Assembly (NCBI GenBank): GCA_029194665.1
Contig: JARFXO010000001.1
Coordinates: 744,001 to 808,000 of the forward strand
Origin: Nitrospira sp.
GTDB taxonomy: Bacteria > Nitrospirota > Nitrospiria > Nitrospirales > Nitrospiraceae
Reading direction: 5' to 3'
DNA length: 64,000 nucleotides
The position numbers and the translations under genes were made by a program. The notes under the pieces were generated by a model. That model was not told the DNA's origin, did not search any database, and worked only from the letters and a program-made list of their open reading frames with translations. Position 1 is the stretch's first letter, and every line of letters begins with the position of its first letter. Positions 8,473-16,464 of the stretch are shown here, one piece after another.

Positions 8473-9132
8473 TCAAGGTTGCCCGCATGCCTTCCCATTC
8501 ACGGTGACTACATCTGTGACTCGCCCTGTTAGTTCAAGAGTTTTGTTCACGAGCGTAATGCCCTGCGACCCTACAACCTTGAGGCGACCTACGTTTGTCT
8601 GAATGGCGTTTGTAACTTGCGGCAGGGTGACACCCGTAAAATCACTCTTTGCTTCAGTCAACAAGTCTGCCCCTTCGTTCACTAAGTGTTTGCCATTTCG
8701 GACACCACCCTCAAGTGTTACACCGGCCGTCGTCAAATATCCACCGGCCTTCTCTAGATTCTTAAGCTTTTGGCAATCTGGGGTTGAGGAGTTACCCTCA
8801 ACTTCCGTGACTAATTGGTCGAGCTCTTTGTTTACATCGGTGAACATGCCGTTCGTCACAGCAAAGCCGGCATATACGATTGATGATTCTTTGAGGAAGG
8901 TATCGAAGTTCTGTTTTCCGGTCACGAGATACTTGATCTTCTCTTTCTTAACGTAATCGCGGTCGGTATCCGCGAGTGGCTTGAAATCCTTGTTGACATC
9001 GACAATCGTAAGATCCCTTTCCTTAGGTTGCTCAAATGCTCCCATCCCTGGCAGCGGCATGCCTTCCATCCCACTACAGCCATGGAGCACGAGCAGCAGG
9101 CTTGCGCATATCACAAGATCTTTGTTGTTCAC
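8473..9132 (-). CDS. Lipoprotein, unknown function
   Basis: 219 residues from GTG 9132, chosen for the strong GAGGAGGTG site directly upstream. The N-terminus VNNKDLVICASLLLVLHGC ends in a lipobox (VLHGC), followed by Ser-Gly. The mature protein is mostly helical and polar, with a single other pair of cysteines (DCQKL and KACGQP) and repeated Thr/Val/Gly-rich segments toward the end (GVTLEGG, GITLVNKTLELTG). Membrane anchoring on the periplasmic side is inferred. No known family. Confidence 0.7.
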   Translation of the reverse strand: MNNKDLVICASLLLVLHGCSGMEGMPLPGMGAFEQPKERDLTIVDVNKDFKPLADTDRDYVKKEKIKYLVTGKQNFDTFLKESSIVYAGFAVTNGMFTDVNKELDQLVTEVEGNSSTPDCQKLKNLEKAGGYLTTAGVTLEGGVRNGKHLVNEGADLLTEAKSDFTGVTLPQVTNAIQTNVGRLKVVGSQGITLVNKTLELTGRVTDVVTVNGKACGQP

Positions 9133-9478
9133 AGTGCACCTCCTCAAGAAATGGTTACGCTTGACGGTCGACGTTTCCTCTCGATACTGACCAAGATCAG
9201 CACAAGTGCTGCTGAGCATGATCGTTATCTGTCTTACCCTGGGCACGGAGATATCGCCTTCCTTAACAGCCGCATTTTAGGATTCAGAGGCTCCTTAGCA
9301 CGACCGTGAAAGCAGGTTATGCCAAGCGCCTACACCTTTCATTTGCGAGAATTTCAGCCTTTCTGAGTAAGACGCACACAGGCATTTCTTGTGCCACGTA
9401 TATACACGTACGTACATGACAAAAGGCCTGGTACTTCGATAGCCTAGGGAAAGTGCTTTGGACTTGGACAGGCTGTGT

Positions 9479-9520
9479 CTGTATCTAAATAGATACTACG
9501 GTGGATCGGATTAGATACAG
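9479..9520. repeat. ~41-bp CTGTATC dyad element, copy 2
   Basis: The ends are a perfect 10-bp inverted repeat, CTGTATCTAA and TTAGATACAG, with a 22-bp centre containing AGATAC and GGTGGATCGG. It is intergenic, upstream of the lipoprotein gene and next to a thermonuclease remnant. Confidence 0.65.
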
Positions 9521-9657
9521 CAGGTGTTGGAGGAGATGACTACTGATTGGTGCTGGTCAACTGACCGGGCAAATTTGTCTTGAAGGAGCTTCATGAAGGA
9601 TACGCTGCCAAGAGACCGTCAGCGTGGGAGCCCGTTGAGCTGCGATCTTCATGCTAC

Positions 9658-9840
9658 TTAAAACCACAGCCTCCAGGACCGCGACTTCTCGTGTCCCTCC
9701 ATGATCAACGTCTCCGCCACGTTCCGTTCGTTCACAAACACATACATCGACCAGGAGGCGATTGTAGAGGTCCCGGCCAAGCGGCTCGATACGGATTGAG
9801 CCGCTTGGCAGCAACCCTTCCGTCCGCATGCTCTCTCCGA
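9658..9840 (-). pseudogene. Thermonuclease C-terminal remnant
   Basis: The minus strand reads SIRIEPLGRDLYNRLLVDV; then a one-base shift gives FVNERNVAETLIMEGHEK and a short tail to TAA at 9658. This matches the end of the intact thermonuclease at 22267. The first two thirds of the gene are missing. Confidence 0.75.
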
Positions 9841-9966
9841 AGCCCGCCCCCAGGTGGAGTGCTCTCGCCTGACGAAATCGCCATTCCAAACGTATCATAG
9901 GAGAATCGCCGGAAGACCAATCTGCCGAAAAGAGGCGAGGGCGATCGCAAGATTGCTGACCTCTGC

Positions 9967-10140
9967 CTATGGCAGCACCACAATCGCCAGCTCGCCGCCG
10001 AAGGATTGGAGCAGCAGTAATACTGCGCCTAGAAACAGCGTAATGACGGCGGGCCAGATCATCGATAGAGCACCGAGAACTAGGACGAATGTGATCACCA
10101 CCAACGGCCGCTGGACGAGATGATTTTTAACACTGATCAT
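9967..10140 (-). CDS. Small two-helix membrane protein
   Basis: 57 residues from ATG 10140, preceded by GGAGGATC. A short basic head (MISVKNHLVQRP) is followed by two hydrophobic segments, LVVITFVLVLGALSMIW and VITLFLGAVLLLL, with a Pro between them. This is a hairpin inner-membrane protein, loosely like DUF3096-type proteins. Its function is unknown. It is flanked on both sides by thermonuclease remnants. Confidence 0.55.
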   Translation of the reverse strand: MISVKNHLVQRPLVVITFVLVLGALSMIWPAVITLFLGAVLLLLQSFGGELAIVVLP

Positions 10141-10159
10141 GAGATCCTCCATGAGATCC

Positions 10160-10530
10160 GTTTTGCCCGGGTTACGCCTCCAACACAAATCGTATCGCCA
10201 TCCACCGCGAGCCTTTGCAACGCACTCAGCGCTACCCCTCCTACATCAACATCTCCCCGACATTCTGTTCGTTCACGAACACATCGATCACGAAAGCACG
10301 TTCTGCGCCACGCGTCTTCTAAACGAAAAGTTAAGTATTCCAACGGTCTGAGCGAACTGTTTCAAAGTTGGACAGCGCTCATCTGTATCTGAATGGATTC
10401 CAGGTGGATCGGATCGGATTCAGGCGAGATTGAGGATCGGGCCGTTACGTAGTAATCTTCCAACGGCTGCTTGGTCGCCAAACCGTGGAGCTCACTCAGT
10501 GCGGGTTTGCCGATGTGACGGATCTGATGC
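10160..10530 (-). pseudogene. Scrambled thermonuclease remnant
   Basis: Three pieces resembling the intact thermonuclease gene occur out of order. At 10434-10530 the minus strand resembles the RIRLRG-to-KQRLEE part. At 10240-10300 it reads VFVNEQNVGEMLM. At 10165-10230 it reads AVDGDTICVGG. The ~41-bp element at 10383 sits between the first and second pieces. Repeated recombination is the simplest reading. Confidence 0.6.
10383..10423. repeat. ~41-bp CTGTATC dyad element, copy 3
   Basis: It begins CTGTATCTGAATGG and ends GGATTCAG, so the right arm has diverged. The ~33 bp before it (10350-10382) are nearly the same as those before copy 4 (14659-14691), so a longer unit was duplicated. Confidence 0.6.
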
Positions 10531-10740
10531 GTTGAGCTGTGGGAAAAGCTCTCTCCTCATGTGACCGGTGTCTTGGAGACGGTTCACCGCATTTGCCAAG
10601 ACTGGTCAAGATACATGGTTCTGTTCGCTGGACACCTGTTCCTCACGGATCGTTTCCAGCTAGTGAGCCTGCTCGGGTATCAAGAGACCAGCCTTGCGGT
10701 TGCAGTTCGCCATTCCTGATGGTTTGAAATCCCGACAGAC

Positions 10741-11175
10741 TCATTCGGGTACGCTGACGCCTGAGCCTCCCATTTCTTTTGGCAAGTCCTTCATTTTTGG
10801 CAGCCCGTCCTTTATTCGCAGCTTCGTCTCCTCATAGTTCACATGGATGCCGGCCTGGTAGGGAAAGTCCGGAATAACAGCCGCATACACATCGGTGAGT
10901 CCCCACGTGGGATGTTCGGTAAAGACATGGCCTCCACAGGTCCTGCACCATTTGCGATAACTGAGCGGCGTCTTGCTGTACGTGCCGATGTTCTCTGCTC
11001 CCTGCGTGATTCGCACCGAGTCGGGCTTCCACAATGTGAAGGCGTTGACCGGCGCAGCCGACCAAATTCGACAAGACTCACAGTGGCAATATCCCATTGC
11101 GGCCGGCTCTCCGCTGACGGTGAAGCGAACCGCGCCGCAAAAGCAGCTTCCTTGGTACACGTTCTCGTTGCTCAT
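10741..11175 (-). CDS. GFA family protein (glutathione-dependent formaldehyde-activating-like)
   Basis: 144 residues matching the GFA/CENP-V-like fold: GSCFCGAVRFTVSGE near residue 10, YCHCESCRIWSAAPVNAF near residue 30 and WCRTCGGHVFTEHP near residue 76. The conserved cysteines bind two zinc ions in this family. Family members include Gfa, which condenses formaldehyde with glutathione, but most members are of unknown substrate, so only the fold and zinc sites are asserted. It is a stand-alone minus-strand gene within a repeat-rich area and was probably gained or retained independently of its neighbours. Confidence 0.85.
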   Translation of the reverse strand: MSNENVYQGSCFCGAVRFTVSGEPAAMGYCHCESCRIWSAAPVNAFTLWKPDSVRITQGAENIGTYSKTPLSYRKWCRTCGGHVFTEHPTWGLTDVYAAVIPDFPYQAGIHVNYEETKLRIKDGLPKMKDLPKEMGGSGVSVPE

Positions 11176-11299
11176 GGTGTCTCTCCTTGGTGGTGTGGGT
11201 TGGCTTGCTTATACCGGTGTGACGGCGGTTCTTTCCCGCGATTTGGATCGAGAATTGAGATTTAGCTACAAATCCACTCGCATTGTGGATTGTCTCATC

Positions 11300-11470
11300 C
11301 GCAGAAGTAAAGATGATGGTGGGGAACTCTTACTCGAATCGTGGAGGAAGAAAACCAGAATGGCTCTTGAAGCTCTCCTGGAAACGCGGAGCGCGAAAAG
11401 ATGAACGGTGAATTGCCAGGCAGGCCTCGCCTTGTTTCACGAAATGTGTGATCGCAGGACGCGACCCGAA
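11300..11470. repeat. Noncoding repeat copy (tail type)
   Basis: It is related to 7330-7480: shared AATCGTGGAG, GCGCGAAAAGATGA, GGCAGGCCTCGCC and CACGAAATG pieces in the same order and orientation. It immediately precedes the direct repeat at 11458. No gene is supported. Confidence 0.55.
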
Positions 11471-11513
11471 TTCAGAAATTCAGACGGAAATGTATGACAA
11501 AAGAGTCCCGACC
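11458..11513. repeat. ~55-bp direct repeat, left copy
   Basis: It shares GACGCGACC, then CAGAAATTCAGACGGAAATG, then ATGAC and AAAGA and TCCCGACCT with 12432-12486. The two copies bracket the nucleotidyltransferase/partner module. Confidence 0.75.
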
Positions 11514-11541
11514 TCCTTACTGCAACCCAGGATGGTTGATG

Positions 11542-12027
11542 CTACTCACCGGACGCTTCCTCCTCACGAATGGCTTCCAGCTCGGCAAGCGCATCGAAGT
11601 CTTTGGGGCGGCCGGCTGCACGCTTAACTTCGATCAATCTGGACAAGGTGATGCATCGGCAGGAAACACCAAATAGGTCGATGTCAATCGTATGAGGGAG
11701 CAGGTCTTCATAGCGCCCACCTCCGGTAATTTCTCCCAACAAATCCAAGGCACCCAGGTCCGTGATCAGAGTGAAGTTGAGCCCTCGCTGGAGGGTTTGG
11801 ACATCGAGCTGAAACGGCAAGCCTTCGGGAGCACCGCGCAGATAGGGATGGTGAGGTGCCAGACATGAAGCAAGGCGGTCGAGATTCTGTCGCGATCGGC
11901 CGTAGACGATATCCAAATCAACCGTCAGTCGGGAAGATCCATGGGCGGTCGCGGCGGCTCCTCCGACGAGGATGAACTCTACCTGAGCTCTCGCCAATAA
12001 TCGGACGAGCGTTTCAAAGTCGGTCAT
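11542..12027 (-). CDS. Nucleotidyltransferase-fold protein, toxin/defence-module type
   Basis: 161 residues. The start MTDFETLVRLLARAQVEFIL leads into VGGAAATAHGSSRLTVDLDIVY, a polymerase-beta-type GG...D.D signature typical of AbiEii/MNT-like nucleotidyltransferases; DLDIV supplies the acidic pair. Later HTIDIDLFGV carries further acidic residues. Such proteins transfer a nucleotide to a target and often belong to toxin-antitoxin or abortive-infection pairs. It overlaps its partner gene by 14 bp, indicating translational coupling. The target is unknown. Confidence 0.75.
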   Translation of the reverse strand: MTDFETLVRLLARAQVEFILVGGAAATAHGSSRLTVDLDIVYGRSRQNLDRLASCLAPHHPYLRGAPEGLPFQLDVQTLQRGLNFTLITDLGALDLLGEITGGGRYEDLLPHTIDIDLFGVSCRCITLSRLIEVKRAAGRPKDFDALAELEAIREEEASGE

Positions 12028-12235
12028 TCTTGGGCGAGCGAGGCGCTCGTTTCAGCGCGGAGGCGAACTGCTGAAGCTTTTGAAGTTGACGGAATCTCTG
12101 TTCGACGGATAACTTTAAATTTTCCCGTATCAGCGTGCGATCGACATCGCGCTTGTAGCGTTCGATGACGGGGTCCGGAGGGAGCGTCGACGATTGTTCG
12201 TGACTCATGAAGAGAAGTGTAGCATTTGACCCCAT
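12014..12235 (-). CDS. Small partner of nucleotidyltransferase
   Basis: Up to 73 residues; an internal ATG at 12205 may be the true start, since the protein-like part (STLPPDPVIERYKRDVDRTL) follows it. The protein is helical and basic, with PPDPVIERYKRDVDRTLIRE then RFRQLQKLQQFASALKRA. Proteins of this type commonly sit before a nucleotidyltransferase gene. I recall the pairing but not a formal family name. The 14-bp overlap with the downstream gene supports a two-gene unit. A decayed duplicate lies at 6895-7167. Confidence 0.65.
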   Translation of the reverse strand: MGSNATLLFMSHEQSSTLPPDPVIERYKRDVDRTLIRENLKLSVEQRFRQLQKLQQFASALKRAPRSPKNDRL

Positions 12236-12242
12236 CCAGGTG

Positions 12243-12430
12243 CTAGCTCAGCTGTGCTCTGGTCAATGCTTGGAATACCCAAATGCAGGTCCATGAGTCG
12301 CGAGAGGCACCAACGGGCCCCGCTGGGTCGCTCTGCTCACAATGACCTCTCAAGTTTATTCCCACGACCCGCAGCAGATGAAAAACAGGCATGCATAGAA
12401 CAAGATGTGACCCCACCTTTTGATTATTCA
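12243..12430. repeat. Noncoding repeat copy (spacer type)
   Basis: It is related to 7180-7330, with TGGTCAAT, GGAATACC, CAGGTC and AACAAGATGTGAC pieces in the same order. It forms the right part of the nucleotidyltransferase unit. Confidence 0.55.
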
Positions 12431-12431
12431 A

Positions 12432-12486
12432 GACGCGACCATAACAGAAATTCAGACGGAAATGCATGACCAAAGACTCCCGACCT
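12432..12486. repeat. ~55-bp direct repeat, right copy
   Basis: Partner of 11458-11513. Only a few substitutions and a small gap separate the two copies. Copies are 974 bp apart. Confidence 0.75.
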
Positions 12487-12843
12487 TTTTTTAACCATTT
12501 TTCTAGGCCTGCGCAACCGGGTGGCCTGACTCGCGTACCAAGCGCACCGCTTCTGCTTTGAACGCCGCCGTAGATGACCGTCGTGTTGTCGTGCTTATGC
12601 TGTCCTCCGATTTCCTCAGTTTCCCACTTATGAAGGTGTCTGTGAAATCGGGGGAAGGTCATCCGACCATGGATAGTTAGCCGCAACCTTCTCGATTTTG
12701 AAATAAGTTACGCGTATCCTGGGGGCAAAAGCACCTCTCTTCCATTCTAGATTTCTCCTATCGAGGGGGCAGTCAGCGGATAGTTACGCTCTACGACACT
12801 TCCTGCAGTTCAAGGGTAACCATCGAACAAATGCCAAGTGTAG
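12487..12843. other. Intergenic region before pentapeptide gene
   Basis: No gene is seen. It begins with a run of T and an AACC; a long minus frame passes through but covers repeat DNA and has no protein-like composition. The promoter of the pentapeptide protein is expected here; I could not assign hexamers. Confidence 0.4.
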
Positions 12844-14265
12844 ATGCTTACACGTAACCACAAGATGATTCTTGTAGTCCTTGCCACCCTAGTCCTGGTT
12901 CAGACTATCGCATTGATCGCTCACTTGTGGCCAAAGTTAGGAAATAGGCTGCCCTTCTCTCGTCCGAACTGCGATGATCAATATGATGGTCAATATAAGG
13001 GTGGTACTAAACCTTCTGACAGCGCAATCAAGCAGATGCTTGAAAAGCATTCTCACTGGCTCCAAATATACTCAACCAAAGAATTGAGGCTGACCACAGA
13101 GGCCCTCCAAGACAGCAGAAGGGCAAACTTGTGTGGTGCTGACCTATCGGCGCTGCCAGCAGGAATTTTTAAACGCGCTGATCTCACAGGCGCCAATTTG
13201 ACTTTAGCGAACTTTTCCAGAGTCAATCTGTCTGGTGCTATTTTGGATGAAGTTGACTTTGGCGGAGCAAATTTCGCCGAGGCGATCATGGACTTCGTGA
13301 AGCTGGAAGGAGTGATCACGGCTTGCCCGGGATGGCAGATAGGGGACCCGTACTGCTCAAACTTTCAGGCAGCAAGTCTACGGAGTGCGAAGATTGCTGG
13401 GATTTTATGGGGTATTAGTCTTCACAAAGCTATTCTTGAATTTGCGGATTTGAGAGGTTCGAGTCTGTTGGATGTAGACTTAAGTGACGCCTACTTACAA
13501 GCAGCCAAGCTAAGCCATTCGTCCTTTATTGACGTGAACTTCACAGCAGCAGATCTAAGAAGCGTCGACCTCGAAGGATCGTTATTGACGAGAGTCAATT
13601 TCTCTCGCGCCAAATTCCAGCCCTGGAATGTTAGCGACTCTATGCTAATTAGTTCAGAAGGCCTATCCACTATAGAATTTGACGATCCTAGGAATCTGGT
13701 GAAACTACGAAACCGGTCGAAGGAGTTTGGACTGCGCAACGAACAGAAAGCGTTAACGGCAGCCTTGAGAAAGTTCGCAACAGACAAAGACACGCCCTTT
13801 GAACGTTTTCTTCAAGCATGGATCTTTGGGGGCTGGATAACAGATTATGGAGCGAAACCCATACACAGCATTGTTGGACTGATTATTCTAACTCCGATTT
13901 TTGGCGTATTTTATTACATTGGTCTCCTGCGGAATTCTCTTTCAAGCAATATATGGAAAATATGGCGTACCGAAAACGTTAATGGCATCGCCAATAGGTC
14001 ATTAAGAATAACGGAAGGTTTAGGAGAACCTAGCGGACAATACTTTTTGCTTTTCTGTTGGAGCTGTTATTTTAGTTTGTTGTCAGCATTCCATATCGGT
14101 TGGCGAGACTTGAATGTCGGCTCATGGATTTCCAGATTGCAATTTGACGATTACACGTTACGTGCAACGGGTTGGATCCGCGCTGTTTCAGGAGTGCAGT
14201 CCCTTATCAGCGTTTATCTGCTTGCACTCTGGCTCCTGACACATTTTGGATCTCCGTTTGAGTGA
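12844..14265 (+). CDS. Pentapeptide-repeat protein with C-terminal membrane domain
   Basis: 473 residues. There is an N-terminal membrane anchor (residues about 8-27, MILVVLATLVLVQTIALIAH). Residues about 90-260 contain pentapeptide repeats of the A(D/N)LxX type (ADLTGANLTLANFSRVNLSG, later ADLRGSSLLDVDLSDAYL), which fold as a right-handed beta helix. A linker with KALTAALRKFA follows, then three or four C-terminal membrane segments (SIVGLIILTPIFGVFYYIG, FLLFCWSCYFSLLSAFH, SLISVYLLALWLL). The architecture resembles other membrane pentapeptide proteins of unknown function. Base composition is clearly more AT-rich than its neighbours, suggesting transfer. Confidence 0.8.
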   Translation: MLTRNHKMILVVLATLVLVQTIALIAHLWPKLGNRLPFSRPNCDDQYDGQYKGGTKPSDSAIKQMLEKHSHWLQIYSTKELRLTTEALQDSRRANLCGADLSALPAGIFKRADLTGANLTLANFSRVNLSGAILDEVDFGGANFAEAIMDFVKLEGVITACPGWQIGDPYCSNFQAASLRSAKIAGILWGISLHKAILEFADLRGSSLLDVDLSDAYLQAAKLSHSSFIDVNFTAADLRSVDLEGSLLTRVNFSRAKFQPWNVSDSMLISSEGLSTIEFDDPRNLVKLRNRSKEFGLRNEQKALTAALRKFATDKDTPFERFLQAWIFGGWITDYGAKPIHSIVGLIILTPIFGVFYYIGLLRNSLSSNIWKIWRTENVNGIANRSLRITEGLGEPSGQYFLLFCWSCYFSLLSAFHIGWRDLNVGSWISRLQFDDYTLRATGWIRAVSGVQSLISVYLLALWLLTHFGSPFE

Positions 14266-14524
14266 GTGCTTCACAACCTATTCTCAGTATCCCTACAAAA
14301 GTAATCGCTCCCTCTTGAATGGCCCCGGTCTCCAGTATGTTGGAGATGGCCAACTCTTCGAGCGACATGCTGTCACGTTTGGGGACGGTCGTTACTCATA
14401 ATTCCTTCATGCGAGCGCTCCGATGTATTTACTGAAACCATAATAAGGGGTCGGATACCCTTGGTGACATCTTGACACGACGGATCGCTTGCACTCGTGT
14501 TTCAACGATGGGGATCAGAGTCTC

Positions 14525-14640
14525 TAGGACCGAGACTTTTCATAGCCCTCCTGGATTACATCTCCGCCACATTCTGTTCGTTCACGAACACATGGATCAC
14601 GAAAGCACTTTGTGCGCCATGCGCAGTTTAAGCGCAAAGC
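14525..14640 (-). pseudogene. Thermonuclease C-terminal remnant
   Basis: The minus strand reads VFVNEQNVAEM; a small deletion then shifts to VIQEGYEKSRS before TAG at 14525-14527, exactly the end of the intact thermonuclease. The DNA beyond the stop (GGGGATCAGAGTCTCTA type, on the plus strand) is shared with the copies at 7755 and 22260. Confidence 0.7.
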
Positions 14641-14691
14641 CAGTAATTCCCACAATCTGAGCGAAGTGTTTCAAAGTGGGACGGCGTGCAT

Positions 14692-14732
14692 CTGTATCTG
14701 AACGGATAACAGATGGATCGGATTGGATTCAG
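14692..14732. repeat. ~41-bp CTGTATC dyad element, copy 4
   Basis: It begins CTGTATCTGAACGG and ends GGATTCAG; it contains GATGGATCGGATT. Together with the preceding ~33 bp it duplicates 10350-10423. Confidence 0.6.
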
Positions 14733-14795
14733 GGGATGTTAGAGGATTAGGACAAATCAAGGGTTCCCGGATCCCTGAGCTGCTTCTGGCAACTG

Positions 14796-14996
14796 TCAGC
14801 CGGCTTTCGCTCGCTGATCTTCCCGCTCAGGTAACGTCGCGATGACTGAGCGAAGGAATGTATTGACGGCATCTGAAGAACGAAAAACTGAGGCGGCATC
14901 CGGATCGAGGATGACCGCGATGGCGCCTTGCTTCAGGCGAGACATAAACCGGTTCGGTTTCGCCTTCGCATAGTTGAAGCGGTATTCGGCCCGCAT
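14796..14996 (-). CDS. BrnA/CopG-like small antitoxin-type protein
   Basis: 66 residues. MRAEYRFNYAKAKPNRF followed by an LDPDAASVFRSSDAVNTFLR segment resembles the short antitoxins that start with E-Y-F-KAK-NP and end in a ribbon-helix-helix-like region. No partner toxin is intact next to it; the upstream flank is disrupted by the antitoxin fragments at 15116-15459. It may be an orphan. DNA binding is inferred from the family pattern only. Confidence 0.55.
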   Translation of the reverse strand: MRAEYRFNYAKAKPNRFMSRLKQGAIAVILDPDAASVFRSSDAVNTFLRSVIATLPEREDQRAKAG

Positions 14997-15115
14997 CTCA
15001 TCCGTGGATCTGCGTTGGCGTTAATGAGGGATGGGTTTCTTCATAATCTTGCCGTTCCAGTTTGGTGGCCTTTCGGGCGCCGCTTGGCCGTCGGGCTTTG
15101 AAAGGAAGCGTTCAG

Positions 15116-15370
15116 CTATGCGGCCAACTTGACTGCCACAGTCAGACCGGCCTTGGCGCAGAGGCCCACCAGGTAGTCGAGGGAAAGCTTGTCCACCTTG
15201 TTACACGCGATCTCGGAGATGCGCGGTTGAACCACCCCAAGGCATTTGGCCGCCTGTGCCTGGGTCAATCCTTCCCGAGTCATCCACTTGCGTAATGCCT
15301 CCGCAATCTCGCAGCGCAGCAGCATATCAGATGGATCAACTTGGCATGACACGCAAAAACCTTGAGGCAC
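15116..15370 (-). pseudogene. Truncated XRE/HigA-type antitoxin
   Basis: From about residue 16 (MLLRCEIAEALRKWMTREGL) to the end (AKAGLTVAVKLAA) it is nearly the same as the intact antitoxin at 16465-16758. The first ~28 residues of that protein are missing and replaced by unrelated sequence. No toxin gene precedes it. The helix-turn-helix (LTQAQAAKCLGVVQPRISEI) is retained, so a shortened DNA-binding protein could still be made. Confidence 0.7.
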
Positions 15371-15459
15371 TACTCATCGGGTGCGCACAGGTGTCGAAAA
15401 TTCTGACCAAGAATCGAAGCTTATCCTTGGAGATGATCAGTCGTCTGGATAGAAATTAC
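15331..15459 (+). pseudogene. Fragment of a second HigA-family (COG5499-like) antitoxin
   Basis: The plus strand reads MDQLGMTRKNLEALLIGCAQ then KNRSLSLEMISRL, the typical helix-turn-helix region of COG5499-type HigA proteins (consensus like MEQ.GLT..DLE, RVSEVLNRKR.LSL.MI..L). It begins within a few bases of where the opposite-strand antitoxin homology stops (about 15325). The remainder of the protein is missing. Confidence 0.6.
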
Positions 15460-15563
15460 GTATATCGCTCGAAAGCCCCATGAGAAGCGGCCGTCGCCCA
15501 AATGTGTCTTTCCGTATTCACCAAGAACCGTTCGCGGGCTGCGGTCGGCCTGCACGCCGTTTG

Positions 15564-15995
15564 TTAGACATCTTCCTCTCTACTAGTGGTCGCCAAGAAT
15601 TCGGATGCCGTCCCTATGACTATCCCACGAAATGGATTTAACGACAGTAAGTCGTTGTCCCCGCTGATCAGATAGGCAGCCCCTCCACTGACTGCCAACT
15701 CCAGAAACTTATCATCCTTGGCATCGCGACAGATCCGTATCTCTGCTGAGGGCTCCATGAAGGTCGCTCGCTCTACAAAGGCTTCCAAGAATTCTTCGCG
15801 TTCAGCAGCAGTCACGTAGCGATCGAACTTCTCCCGTTGGAGCACCTCGGCCAACTCCTCTAGCGTCACGGGCGAGCTGAGAACCTCTCCCTGTTTCAGA
15901 GCACGACGAAACGCTAGCCCTGGGGTGGAGTGGTCAAATAACAAGGCGCTTATCAGAGTGTTCGTATCGAAGACGTACCGTGGGCTACCGCTCAT
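15564..15995 (-). CDS. PIN-domain toxin (COG1569-type)
   Basis: 143 residues. RYVFDTNTLISALLFDHSTP (first Asp, Asn), EELAEVLQREKFDRYV, and ICRDAKDDKFLELAVSGGA with SGDNDLLSL give the four-acidic PIN nuclease core. PIN toxins are Mg-dependent ribonucleases, usually held inactive by the antitoxin from the preceding gene. The start overlaps the antitoxin gene by 11 bp, indicating a type II pair. Its RNA target is unknown. Confidence 0.85.
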   Translation of the reverse strand: MSGSPRYVFDTNTLISALLFDHSTPGLAFRRALKQGEVLSSPVTLEELAEVLQREKFDRYVTAAEREEFLEAFVERATFMEPSAEIRICRDAKDDKFLELAVSGGAAYLISGDNDLLSLNPFRGIVIGTASEFLATTSREEDV

Positions 15996-16212
15996 TCAAA
16001 ATGGATTTCAGAATTTCTGGCGTCAACCCCCGCTCTTGGGCTTTGCGGGTCAGATCACTCATGATGACTTCCAAGGGTCGTTTCGCGCGCGTTACTTCCG
16101 AAAGTTTCAGACTGAGCAGGGCATCAAGCTTTCGCTGTTGTTCGGCGGGCGCTGTCTCGTAGGCAGATGCTGCTTCAGGGCTGACGCGAATGGTAATGGT
16201 CTTTGTTTCCAT
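15985..16212 (-). CDS. Antitoxin partner of PIN toxin
   Basis: 75 residues from ATG 16212, preceded by GGAAGGTGG; a GTG at 16221 would overlap that site. The N-terminus TKTITIRVSPEAASAYETAP resembles a ribbon-helix-helix strand-helix start, followed by a helical, charged segment ending in LKSILNER. It is coupled with the downstream PIN gene by overlap. DNA-binding autoregulation is typical for such pairs and is inferred here. Confidence 0.75.
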   Translation of the reverse strand: METKTITIRVSPEAASAYETAPAEQQRKLDALLSLKLSEVTRAKRPLEVIMSDLTRKAQERGLTPEILKSILNER

Positions 16213-16464
16213 ACTCGCCACCTTCCAGCCTCATTAGTCTCTTGTCACTATACACTGGCGTCTTTGTTTTGCGAAGCGTCTCATATTGAGTAGACGGACC
16301 GGCATAGCTCCGTTACCGCAGCGAAGAGCTCAACCTTTGGACCAGCGCATCTGCTGGGCTCCGCACACCTTTTCTACACGTTTAACACGTGCGCATAGAT
16401 CATGGCCATCTACGAGGACATTCCCGATGTTCTTCGGATGGTGCCATCGCCATTTCCTAGCCTA

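Noticed and set aside
7905..8498. 197-residue minus-strand protein
   Set aside because: A poor start, low-complexity Arg/Ser-rich composition and overlap with decayed segments; treated as noncoding or decayed.
10973..11404. 143-residue plus-strand frame
   Set aside because: It lies antisense to the GFA gene for most of its length and ends in a dispersed noncoding repeat.
12243..12686. 147-residue minus-strand frame
   Set aside because: It runs through repeat DNA and the intergenic region, with no recognisable domain or ribosome site.
14266..14450. Fragment reading MSLEELAISNILETGAIQEG on the minus strand
   Set aside because: It resembles a small protein start that I half remember, but the match is too weak to support a gene or remnant.
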